DNA of 64,000 nucleotides from Turneriella parva DSM 21527 (GTDB lineage: Bacteria > Spirochaetota > Leptospiria > Turneriellales > Turneriellaceae): contig NC_018020.1 in the NCBI RefSeq assembly GCF_000266885.1, forward strand, positions 2,604,001 to 2,668,000. Reading direction: 5' to 3'. The position numbers and the translations under genes are program-made. Within the stretch, counting starts at the first letter, position 1, and each line of letters starts with the position of its first letter. Shown here one piece after another: positions 16,722 to 23,973 of this stretch. The notes beneath the pieces were generated by a model, which was not told where the DNA came from, did no database searches, and was given only the letters and a program-made list of their open reading frames with translations.

Positions 16722-17087
16722 TCAGAAATCGTGGTCGGCCATCAGAATTGCGTAAATCTGCGCGGGCAGTTGCACGCCGGGTGCGAAACGAATGCCGAGC
16801 GCGACAAACCGCCGCGACCGCATATCGCGCGGCTGAATCCAGGCGATTTCGCCGCGAAACCGAAAATTGAATTTTGTGCGGTCGTGAATAATTTCACCGC
16901 CGACGCTTTCGCCGACAACGAGTTCGCGGCCAATGTCGGCACTCTCGACGAGCACCATGACGCCGCCCTCTGAAATATCGCTCATGATTGCGTCTTTGAC
17001 CTGCGTACCGTCGATGGTTACGCGGTATTCGATGTACGCGCCGGCGGTAACCCGGTGCTGGCTGCGGCGGTCGTTCGCATTCGGCAT
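16722..17087 (-). CDS. PilZ-domain protein, possible c-di-GMP receptor
   Basis: A 121-residue single-domain protein. The PilZ c-di-GMP site is readable: RRSQHR near residue 7 (RxxxR) and DISEGGV near 38 (D/NxSxxG), followed by the beta-barrel with a late ALGIRF strand. Both binding motifs are intact, so c-di-GMP binding is plausible. It lies in the flagellar transcript between a TPR gene and a permease gene, which suggests second-messenger control of motility, though that link is inferred. It starts 10 bp after the TPR gene. Confidence 0.88.
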   Translation of the reverse strand: MPNANDRRSQHRVTAGAYIEYRVTIDGTQVKDAIMSDISEGGVMVLVESADIGRELVVGESVGGEIIHDRTKFNFRFRGEIAWIQPRDMRSRRFVALGIRFAPGVQLPAQIYAILMADHDF

Positions 17088-17097
17088 GGTATAGATT

Positions 17098-17907
17098 CTA
17101 GTTCAGCGAGTCATCGTCGAGAAGTTCTTTACCATCGTTCTTCTCCTTTGCTTTTTCGTGGCCGGCACCCTTGTCGTCGCCGGTCGTGGGTTCGGCAGGC
17201 CCCGTCGCACCACCGAGCATCAGGGCCTCTTCAAGCGAAATCGGACTGTTCTTGTCGGGCAAAACGAAATTCGGGTCGCGCAGAAATTTCAAAACGGTCG
17301 CAACCTTCTCGCGCTGCGGGTCGGTTGTCGCTTCGTCGACGAAGCGCTGCCAGTATTCGATGGTCTTGAGTTTGTTGCGTTCGAGGCTCAGATAGACGAA
17401 ACCGACATGAAACAATGCCTCTTTCATCGAATCGTCTTGCTCATAAGCCTTGAGGTAAGAACGCACAGCCTCTTTGGGCTTGTTTAATTTTTCATATGCC
17501 TGACCCAGACGAAACAGGTCAGGCGCCTTGTTTTCGTTGAGTTCTGATGCGCGCATCAGATGGCTCAGCGCCTTTTCGTGAAAGCCCTGAAGGTAATAGA
17601 CATCGCCCAAAAGCGAATTCGCGCGGCCATTCTCGGGTTCTTCTTCGACAATCTTGCGCAATAGCGCGGCGGCAGTTTCGTATTTTTTCGAAAAGTACAG
17701 TTTTTCAGCGCGTTTCAGGTTTGCGCTTCGGGGGGGATTTCTAACCGGTTGCGGTTTAGTTGCACTCGTGGCGGCCGGCTCAGCTGGTTTGACCGCTTCT
17801 GCCGCCGCCGGTTTTGCGGGTGCACCCTGCCCATAAAGACACAAAGTAGCTGTGACGCAGATTGCGAGCCTTGCCAGAGAATTTACGATACGCAGCGAGT
17901 TCTTCAT
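17098..17907 (-). CDS. exported TPR-repeat protein
   Basis: A 269-residue protein with a signal peptide (MKNSLRIVNSLARLAICV, cleavage near LYGQG-A), a Pro/Ala linker, then about three tetratricopeptide repeats (residues 60-185: RAEKLYFSKKYETAAALL, ANSLLGDVYYLQGFHEKAL, FRLGQAYEKLNKPKEAV). The C-terminus is acidic and low complexity (KNDGKELLDDD). TPRs mediate protein contacts, so a periplasmic scaffold role with the flagellar or envelope machinery is possible. I prefer ATG 17907 over 17952 since it begins the signal. It starts 61 bp after the flgJ-like gene. Confidence 0.8.
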   Translation of the reverse strand: MKNSLRIVNSLARLAICVTATLCLYGQGAPAKPAAAEAVKPAEPAATSATKPQPVRNPPRSANLKRAEKLYFSKKYETAAALLRKIVEEEPENGRANSLLGDVYYLQGFHEKALSHLMRASELNENKAPDLFRLGQAYEKLNKPKEAVRSYLKAYEQDDSMKEALFHVGFVYLSLERNKLKTIEYWQRFVDEATTDPQREKVATVLKFLRDPNFVLPDKNSPISLEEALMLGGATGPAEPTTGDDKGAGHEKAKEKNDGKELLDDDSLN

Positions 17908-17968
17908 GGGTGAATGTGCTCTCTGCGTTTCGGTGACCATCTTGGTTACCAAATCTCTTTAACTTAAT

Positions 17969-18403
17969 CTATTTCTGCGCCCGCTGCATTTCAGTATAGA
18001 TCTGCTCGGCAAGACCCAGAGACGATGTCTGTGTCATCGTGTTCACGCGTTCGGTGAGCAGCATATCCTGAAAAATATCTTCGGCAGAACCGCCGTGAAG
18101 AATATCGTTCTTACCCATATTCTTGCGCATTTCACGAAACATCTTCTCGAGAAAAAAGTTCTCAAACTGGCGCGCCGCTTCGAGCATTTTTTTCCGTTCA
18201 GGTGAACCGCCGACATGCTCGAGAATTTTCTCGCGGCGCGGGGTGCGGCTGAAGGTTTCTGACGAGATTTTTCCGTCGAGGTTCTTGGGCACGAGGTCGT
18301 TTAAGAGCTGTTGAAACGATACTTTTGATTCTTTATCAGCCTTGCCGGGGCGAGGGGCTTCTTTGCGGCTGAGCAGAAGAGGGTCGATTGCGTTTAGGTT
18401 CAT
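17969..18403 (-). CDS. flgJ: FlgJ-like flagellar rod-binding protein
   Basis: A 144-residue protein matching the N-terminal rod-binding domain of FlgJ: AARQFENFFLEKMFREMRK near residue 75, then GSAEDIFQDMLLTERVNTMTQ and GLAEQIYTEMQR. The muramidase domain of enterobacterial FlgJ is absent, as is usual in spirochaetes, so it probably acts as a rod cap or assembly factor only. It starts at ATG 18403 (MNLNAIDPLL). Its position after flgI fits the flgG-A-H-I-J order. The 132 bp before it hold repeat-type hairpins. Confidence 0.85.
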   Translation of the reverse strand: MNLNAIDPLLLSRKEAPRPGKADKESKVSFQQLLNDLVPKNLDGKISSETFSRTPRREKILEHVGGSPERKKMLEAARQFENFFLEKMFREMRKNMGKNDILHGGSAEDIFQDMLLTERVNTMTQTSSLGLAEQIYTEMQRAQK

Positions 18404-18416
18404 CTGATAGTCATCC

Positions 18417-18499
18417 TTCGACAGGCTCTGAAGACAGAGACTCGCAGAGCCTCGTCGCAGGGTTGACAATTGTCATGGTGAGCCCGTCGAACCATGACA
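18417..18499. repeat. REP-like hairpin cluster between flgI and flgJ
   Basis: Three elements in 83 bp: a stem built on AGGCTCT / AGAGCCT (about 18422-18453), a perfect 12-bp palindrome TGACAATTGTCA, and a hairpin 18471-18499 with 9-bp arms TGTCATGGT / ACCATGACA. Both outer elements carry the core GAGC-N3-4-YCGAA or its complement, also found at 14034-14045 and inside flgA. It lies in non-coding sequence upstream of flgJ. Confidence 0.6.
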
Positions 18500-18535
18500 C
18501 GCCGAAAATATTCAGATTGTATAAGTCAGCGCCTC

Positions 18536-19630
18536 TCATAAAACTGTTAACTCCCCGTGTAGCGCGCCGGCCGCGTGTATTGCTTTGATCACGTCGATGA
18601 TCTCAGCAGAGGTCAGGCCCAGTTTGTTCAGGTTATCCACCAGTTCTTTGACGGTTGCGCCCTCTTTTAGTTCGGCATTCGCAGGCGATTTTTCTTCGCC
18701 GTAGGTATAGGCCTGTTTATTCGAGACTTCAACCTGCATGCCGTTATGTGTCACCATGACGCTCGAGATCGCCACGTTGCCCCCGGCGACTATCGTGCCG
18801 GTGCGCGTATCGAGCACCACGCGAGTGCGCTCGGGCACGTCGACCTTCACCTGCAGAATCTTACTCAGATAGTCGACATGGTCGCTCGCATAGGGAATAT
18901 TTAAGGTAATTGTACCGTCGTTCGCCAGCGCTGCGGTGTTGGCAAACTTCTTGTTAATCGCCGCAACGACATTGCGCGCCGTCATGAAGTCAAAGTTGTG
19001 CAGCGACAGCTTCGATGATTTGGTCTTTTTGGTATCGTCAACCAGTACCGTTGGCTGCGAAACCGCTTTTTCGATGATTGCCCCCGAAGGAATGTGAGCC
19101 GAATTGTGCCGCTCTTGCGTCAGACGGTCGTTAGGCGGTATGCGCTTGTTATAAACTGAAAAATTATAGAGTTGCAGGTTGTTATTCTCGGTAGGGCGGG
19201 GCAGCGGCGCCGAGATCGGGCCCTGTGCCACGGCATAAACCTGGCCATCTGCGCCCGTGAGCGCAGTCTGCAGCAGCATGCCACCATTGAGCGCGCGCGC
19301 GTCGCCGACTGATGACACCCAGACATCGACCGGGTCGCCGGGTCTGGCATGCACGGGAATATTCGCCGTCACCATAACCGCCGCGATGTTCTTCGCCTGC
19401 AGCGTTTTATCACCGAGGTCGATGCCGCGGTTGTAGAGGTTTTTACGCAGCGTTTCCATCGCGAGCTGCGAGCGCGAATCGCCGCTGCCATTGAGGCCGA
19501 TGACGACACCATAACCCGAGACCTGGTTCTCGCGGTGCCACGAAATGCGCGCGATGTCGCGGACTGTCAGGTTTAGCGCCGCCAGGCTAAAGGCAGACGA
19601 ACCAATGAGAATTGCGAATGCAATTCTCAT
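18536..19630 (-). CDS. flgI: flagellar P-ring protein FlgI
   Basis: A 364-residue FlgI, the periplasmic P-ring protein around the rod in the peptidoglycan layer. It matches the family in length and motifs: VRDIARISWHRENQVSGYGVVIGLNGSGDS near the N-terminus, GDPVDVWVSSVGDARALNGGMLL in the middle and the conserved ending ELKEGATVKELVDNLNKLGL. The signal peptide is MRIAFAILIGSSAFSLAAL. The start overlaps the flgH stop (ATGA), and a 17-bp perfect hairpin covers that junction, with GGGAGG just before it. Coupled translation is therefore likely. Confidence 0.96.
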   Translation of the reverse strand: MRIAFAILIGSSAFSLAALNLTVRDIARISWHRENQVSGYGVVIGLNGSGDSRSQLAMETLRKNLYNRGIDLGDKTLQAKNIAAVMVTANIPVHARPGDPVDVWVSSVGDARALNGGMLLQTALTGADGQVYAVAQGPISAPLPRPTENNNLQLYNFSVYNKRIPPNDRLTQERHNSAHIPSGAIIEKAVSQPTVLVDDTKKTKSSKLSLHNFDFMTARNVVAAINKKFANTAALANDGTITLNIPYASDHVDYLSKILQVKVDVPERTRVVLDTRTGTIVAGGNVAISSVMVTHNGMQVEVSNKQAYTYGEEKSPANAELKEGATVKELVDNLNKLGLTSAEIIDVIKAIHAAGALHGELTVL

Positions 19631-19636
19631 TGGTTC
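19599..19636. repeat. 17-bp perfect inverted repeat over flgH stop / flgI start
   Basis: Arms 19599-19615 and 19620-19636, loop GAAT. On the message the flgI AUG lies in the 5' arm, and the stem encodes the first ten residues of the FlgI signal peptide. The Shine-Dalgarno sequence lies just outside the stem. Confidence 0.92.
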
Positions 19637-20313
19637 ATGCCTCCCAGTATTTGCTTCATGTGCTCAATCAGCAGCTCTTTTCGCAGCTGGTCGCTGAACT
19701 CAGTCATTGTCGGTTTCGAGTTCGGGTCGGTGCCGGCGGGTGGCTTCAGGTTCAGCTTCTGGTCTTTCGGAAAAGGCGGTTCAGACTGCACATTCAGCGT
19801 CAGGTTGCCAATAAAACGCGATTCGATTGTACCCTGGCGAATACGGCGCGCGTCGACGATGCCGCTCAGCTGCACGCGCACCGGTTTGCCGTCGATGTTG
19901 AGCGACTTGGTTGCCTGCAAAGGAAAATTACCGTCGGCCTGGCGTGCGCCCAGAATGCCGGTAATCTGAAAGCGGTAGGTGTCGCGGTTTTTAGAATTAT
20001 TCAGCGAACTCTTGCTGTTCGATTTGCTCTGCTGCGAATTAGTCAGAAACGGAATATTCTTCGTGTCAGGCACGAGCTTCGTTTCAAACTTTTGCGAGCT
20101 ATTCCACTGGCCGTCGCTCACCAGCGTGAAACTTTCGTTCACTTCAATCGCAACGATCTCGCCCTCGCGTGGCGGTGCGACGTAGGGGTTTTGATCACGC
20201 CACAGGCTCTCCTGTGGCGTGATCGGCGCTGACGCGCCGACAATTAACAACAAAACAAGTTTTGCGGCTTCGCCGCAAAACTTGTTTTGTTGCGAGTTTT
20301 GGCGGCGATTCAT
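19627..20313 (-). CDS. flgH: flagellar L-ring protein FlgH
   Basis: A 228-residue FlgH, the outer-ring lipoprotein or periplasmic ring part of the basal body. The family landmark SLWRDQNPYVAPPREGEIV is at residues 36-54, followed by typical beta-rich segments and RRIRQGTIESRFIGNLTL. The N-terminus is odd: residues 8-41 are encoded by three successive perfect hairpins, and no lipobox Cys is where E. coli FlgH has one, though a Cys is at residue 13. The signal core AAKLVLLLIVGASA is still functional-looking. It overlaps flgA (ATGA) and flgI (ATGA), giving full coupling. Confidence 0.93.
   Translation of the reverse strand: MNRRQNSQQNKFCGEAAKLVLLLIVGASAPITPQESLWRDQNPYVAPPREGEIVAIEVNESFTLVSDGQWNSSQKFETKLVPDTKNIPFLTNSQQSKSNSKSSLNNSKNRDTYRFQITGILGARQADGNFPLQATKSLNIDGKPVRVQLSGIVDARRIRQGTIESRFIGNLTLNVQSEPPFPKDQKLNLKPPAGTDPNSKPTMTEFSDQLRKELLIEHMKQILGGMNQ
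20193..20224. repeat. 14-bp perfect inverted repeat inside flgH
   Basis: Arms 20193-20206 and 20211-20224, loop CTCT. It encodes residues 30-41. One arm encodes the conserved LWRD of FlgH and the other is its inverted copy. Confidence 0.92.
20223..20240. repeat. 7-bp inverted repeat inside flgH
   Basis: TCGGCGC / GCGCCGA around TGAC, between the two longer hairpins. It encodes V25-I31 of the FlgH signal region. Confidence 0.75.
20248..20292. repeat. 21-bp perfect inverted repeat inside flgH
   Basis: Arms 20248-20268 and 20272-20292, loop TTC. This is the longest perfect hairpin in the window. It encodes FlgH residues 8-22, including the start of the hydrophobic signal core. Confidence 0.93.
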
Positions 20314-20927
20314 TGTACCAGCTCCGCTGCTTCGCCGTTCACCAGGCGTGCGCGCAGGTTCTTGCGTGTGCCCGATATGCGAACGTCGATCGTTTCACCG
20401 GGAAAAGCATCCATAAGTATTACCGCGTCGCGCGCGATCTGTATGTGCGCGCTTTTCAAGAAAAGTTTCACCGTGCTGCCGCGGCGAATGCGCTGTGAAG
20501 GCTTCGGGGCGTCTGTAACCGGTGCATGCGCCAGCACTTCGCCGATGGGTATCGCGCCGCGGGTGATCGTAATCTGGCTGCCCGAAATTTTTTCGGGTAT
20601 CACACCTGCAGCCCACGCATGCAGTTCGATTTCTTTCGCGTTCAATATCGTGCGCTCGCCTTTAAGTTCAATGCGGCAGTAACGATTGAGTTTTTCAACC
20701 TCACGCGCAGCCATGCCCTGCAGTTGTACGAGGTCACCCAGGCAGACCGAAGCGTTGGGGCTAGTGAATACGGATTTCAGAGTTAATGTTGTTTTGCTCT
20801 CGGCGTGGGCGAAAGAAAGCGTCATGAATAAAAATATACCCTTAGAGACGCGACTACCTGCGGTGAGCGCAGCCGAACCGATCGCGTCTCTAAGGAATCT
20901 AGAGCGGTTATTTATCCATGTCGCCAA
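20310..20927 (-). CDS. flgA: flagellar P-ring assembly chaperone FlgA
   Basis: A 205-residue FlgA, the periplasmic chaperone for P-ring assembly. The SAF domain is visible in the second half: GAIPIGEVLAHAPVTDAPKPSQRIRRGSTVKLFL, ending with a family-like DAFPGETIDVRISGTRKNLRARLVNG. The hydrophobic segment GIFLFMTLSFAHA ends at a good signal cleavage site, with about 30 residues before it, part of which is encoded by a nested palindrome (20840-20895). An ATG at 20825 would leave too short a signal, so I keep 20927. It starts 17 bp after flgG and overlaps flgH by ATGA. Confidence 0.85.
   Translation of the reverse strand: MATWINNRSRFLRDAIGSAALTAGSRVSKGIFLFMTLSFAHAESKTTLTLKSVFTSPNASVCLGDLVQLQGMAAREVEKLNRYCRIELKGERTILNAKEIELHAWAAGVIPEKISGSQITITRGAIPIGEVLAHAPVTDAPKPSQRIRRGSTVKLFLKSAHIQIARDAVILMDAFPGETIDVRISGTRKNLRARLVNGEAAELVQ
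20840..20895. repeat. nested inverted repeat inside flgA signal region
   Basis: Outer arms 20840-20853 and 20882-20895 are 14 bp and perfect. Inside is CTGCG / CGCAG around GTGAG, within the core GGTGAGCGCAGCCGAACC that also occurs, slightly changed, at 18477-18493. It encodes residues 11-30 of FlgA. Confidence 0.88.
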
Positions 20928-20944
20928 TCAATCCGCCTTCGCTA

Positions 20945-21745
20945 TTAACCACGTTTTAGTTGTATCGCCGTCGACAGCATGCTGTCAGAGGTCTGAATCG
21001 ATTTTGAGTTGGCTTCGTACGCGCGCTGCGCCACGATCATGTTGACCATCTCTTCGGCCAGGTTGACGTTCGACATTTCGAGAAAGCCCTGCAAGATACC
21101 GCCGAAACCGCCGAGGCCGGGTGTGCCCGGAATCTCAGGCCCGCTCGCGGGCGATTCTTTGAAAAGGTTCTTGCCGATTGCCTTGAGACCTGCCGGGTTG
21201 ACGAAACGGTAGAGTTCGATCTGGCCAATCTGGCGGGGAATCTGGTCGTCGCCTATCTGAATACGCACTTCGCCCTGTTCGTTGATCGTGAGCGTTTCGA
21301 TGAGGCCGTCGGGTGGTATCACGAGCGGCGGCTCGAGCGTGTAGCCGTCTGATTGCAAAACCTGCCGGCGCGAGTCAATTTTGAAATCCCCATTGCGCTG
21401 GTAGCCGAATGTGCCGTCGGGCATCAGTATCTTGAAAAAACCGACGTCAGATGAGATCGCCATGTCAAGTTTGTGCCCGGTTGACTGCAGCGAGCCCATT
21501 TGAAAGAGTTTTTGTGTCGCAGCAGGGCGCACGCCCACGCCGACGTTCACGCCAACCGGAATTTCCGATACGGCCGTAGAGGGTGTACCTGCCAGAACCT
21601 GGTGCTGATAAAGAAGATCTTCAAAGTCGACGCGATTCTTCTTATAACCTGTCGTGTTCACATTCGAGAGGTTGTGCGAAATCGTGTCCATGTGAAACTG
21701 CTGCGCAATCATGCCCGTAGCAGAAGTCCAGAGAGAGCGTACCAT
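20945..21745 (-). CDS. flgG: flagellar distal rod protein FlgG
   Basis: A 266-residue FlgG, the distal rod subunit exported through the flagellar type III system. It has no Sec signal. It opens with the rod-family motif SLWTSATGMIAQQFHMDTISHNLSNVNTTGYKK and ends with LAEEMVNMIVAQRAYEANSKSIQTSDSML, both diagnostic. Length matches E. coli FlgG (about 260). I use ATG 21745; 31 upstream residues are open but unrelated. It is the first gene of the flagellar run, with 209 bp to the divergent lipoprotein gene, where a promoter should lie. Confidence 0.96.
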   Translation of the reverse strand: MVRSLWTSATGMIAQQFHMDTISHNLSNVNTTGYKKNRVDFEDLLYQHQVLAGTPSTAVSEIPVGVNVGVGVRPAATQKLFQMGSLQSTGHKLDMAISSDVGFFKILMPDGTFGYQRNGDFKIDSRRQVLQSDGYTLEPPLVIPPDGLIETLTINEQGEVRIQIGDDQIPRQIGQIELYRFVNPAGLKAIGKNLFKESPASGPEIPGTPGLGGFGGILQGFLEMSNVNLAEEMVNMIVAQRAYEANSKSIQTSDSMLSTAIQLKRG

Positions 21746-21954
21746 ACCCGTTTTTCGGCGTTTTTTACCAAAAGGGGGAGTGAAAATTGATTTTTCGCGG
21801 CGGTCCGTCGTAATAGCGTTAGGCCAATCGTAGTTCACCTATATGGCTTGTCTCACGCAGTTCATGGGTTTGCATTTACCCATTGCCTGCTACTTTTTAT
21901 CGGGCAACCGGGGGCTGTTGCCAAGCAGCCGTTGACCACAGGATAGCCTGCAAC

Positions 21955-23934
21955 ATGAAGCTTCTACGCCTTTTCGGTTTACTTGTACTCTTTTGGGCTC
22001 TGGCTTGCAAGGGGTTTGACTGGCCCGAGCCGCTCGACCCAAACGCAGGTTCTAAGGCCGGGGCCGTGTTCGCGATCACGGGCACGAACCCTGTGGATGG
22101 TGCGGGGCTCATCGCCAACAACACCCAGATCGTGGTCAATTTTAGCGAGACTGTCAACACGGGTCTGCTCTCGTATAACTCGACGGCCGGCAGCTGCGGC
22201 AGCAATAATTTACAGGTCAGTGCCGATGAATTTGTATCGTGCATAGCCCTCACGACCCCCGTGTGGGGTAGTGGACAGATGTCGCTTACCATGACGCCCA
22301 CATCGGCGCTCGCCAACGGTACAACTTACAAAGTTCGCGTGCTTACGTCTCTGGTTGCGGTGAGTGGCAAAACCTTGAGTTCAATTTTCACGACGACAAC
22401 CGGCTTCACGACTGCACCGGCGGGCACGCTCGTACCGTCGATGGTCTCGCCGAGCGAGGGGGCGACTGGTGTTTCAATCAACACGGCGCTTATTATTAAC
22501 TTCACGCATTCGGTCAGCACCGGGACTCTTACCTACAATATGGCAGCAGGTCCGTGTACGGGCAGTCTTCAAATGAGTGCCGACGGTTTTGTGAACTGCA
22601 TTGCTTTTCCGTCCCATGTATTCATGGTCGCCGATACGCAACTGACGATAACACCGACGGTGGCGCTGAATTACAACACGCTCTACCGTGTGCGCATCAC
22701 GACGGCGCTTACGGGTGCGGGCGCCGAAATGCTCGCAGGCAATTTTACGTCGACCGGCTTTACGACCGACGCTCCCCCGGCGCTGACAGTCTCGCTTGCC
22801 AGCCCGGCCGATGGCTCGACCAGCGTTTCACCGGCGACGACATTGAATCTGGCGTTCAACCACGCCGTGGCCGTTGGTACGGTTACCTTTAACAATGTTG
22901 CGGGCCCCTGCACCGGCAGTGTGCAAATTTCACCCGACGGATTCAGTACGTGCGTGGGTTTGAATGCCCCATCATGGGGTGGCGGCAATACAATACTGAC
23001 GCTGACACCCAGTTCGGCACTTAACCCCGGGGCACTCTATCGAGTCCAGGTGACAACTGCCGTAACCGGGGCAGTTGGTAACGTGTTGGCTTCTGATTTT
23101 GTAACTCCCTCAGGCATCGGCATTCTCATCAGCGCGCCAGCATCGCTCAACGTCTTTTCATCGAACTCGCAGAACATGTTGGTATGGCCCACAGTATCGG
23201 GAGCTACCAGCTACAACGTCTACTTCAGCACATCTGCCGGGGTCACTATTGGCACAGGGACTTTGATTGCAGGTGTGACTGCACCCTACACGCACACTGG
23301 TCTGGCCAATGGTACGGCATATTACTATATTGTCGCCGGCGCCAATGGGGGCAACATAGGCACCGCGTCTTCTCAGACCTCGGCAACACCGGTTGTCTCA
23401 AAAACCATCTTCGTCACGAGCACCAATTATACCGGTGCTCTCGGTGGCCTGACCGGTGCAGACGCCACGTGCATGACACGCGCCGCAGCGGCGTCGCTGC
23501 CGGGTAACTTCAGAGCATACCTTTCAACGAGCGCAGACGACGCAATCTGCAGACTACTGGGGCTTTCAGGTAAATTGGGGGCAAATTGCGGATTACCAAT
23601 AGCCCCCAATCTCTCCGCTATTGGGCCTTATGTGAACCGCAATTCGGTGCAGGTTGCGGCGAGCCTGCAGAGCTTTGTCTCCAATACTCTCACTGCAGCC
23701 GTGGGTTTTGAAGAAAGCGGAGCAAGCGCCGGGTCTGTCACCCCCTTTACCGGTACTGCCAACGGCGTGCAGTCGGGCGCCAATTGCTCTGACTGGACAG
23801 ACAATGCCGTTATCAGCATAGGCGTAGTCGGCAGTGCGACATCAATGGGCGCGAGCTGGAGCTCAAATGGTAACGGCGCCTGCGCCCTGCTGGGGCTTCT
23901 GCCGATTTCGCCCATTTATTGCGTCGCGTATTGA
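21955..23934 (+). CDS. Ig-like / fibronectin III / DUF1554 lipoprotein
   Basis: A 659-residue surface or periplasmic lipoprotein. The signal MKLLRLFGLLVLFWALAC gives a lipobox ending in Cys. Three Big_5-like Ig modules follow (each with NPVDG or SPADG-type opening, IVVNFSETV-like strand and TTALT-type end, about residues 40-130, 140-230, 240-335), then a fibronectin III-like module (about 345-430), and a C-terminal Cys-rich domain from KTIFVTSTNYTGALGGLTGADATC on, like DUF1554 of Leptospira. Such modular proteins often act in adhesion or cell-cell contact; that role is inferred. The start at 21955 begins the signal. Confidence 0.85.
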   Translation: MKLLRLFGLLVLFWALACKGFDWPEPLDPNAGSKAGAVFAITGTNPVDGAGLIANNTQIVVNFSETVNTGLLSYNSTAGSCGSNNLQVSADEFVSCIALTTPVWGSGQMSLTMTPTSALANGTTYKVRVLTSLVAVSGKTLSSIFTTTTGFTTAPAGTLVPSMVSPSEGATGVSINTALIINFTHSVSTGTLTYNMAAGPCTGSLQMSADGFVNCIAFPSHVFMVADTQLTITPTVALNYNTLYRVRITTALTGAGAEMLAGNFTSTGFTTDAPPALTVSLASPADGSTSVSPATTLNLAFNHAVAVGTVTFNNVAGPCTGSVQISPDGFSTCVGLNAPSWGGGNTILTLTPSSALNPGALYRVQVTTAVTGAVGNVLASDFVTPSGIGILISAPASLNVFSSNSQNMLVWPTVSGATSYNVYFSTSAGVTIGTGTLIAGVTAPYTHTGLANGTAYYYIVAGANGGNIGTASSQTSATPVVSKTIFVTSTNYTGALGGLTGADATCMTRAAAASLPGNFRAYLSTSADDAICRLLGLSGKLGANCGLPIAPNLSAIGPYVNRNSVQVAASLQSFVSNTLTAAVGFEESGASAGSVTPFTGTANGVQSGANCSDWTDNAVISIGVVGSATSMGASWSSNGNGACALLGLLPISPIYCVAY

Positions 23935-23973
23935 AATTGGCGCTCGCAGACAGTTTTGCGGCCGCGGTAACGG

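Noticed and set aside
20310-20825. Shorter flgA start at 20825
   Set aside because: It would leave only about eight residues before the cleavage site, too short for a signal peptide.
23573-23627. Overlapping short inverted repeats (ATTGGGGGC / GCCCCCAAT and CCAATAG / CTATTGG) in the DUF1554 domain
   Set aside because: Arms of 7-9 bp with long loops could arise by chance; kept out of the main repeat class.
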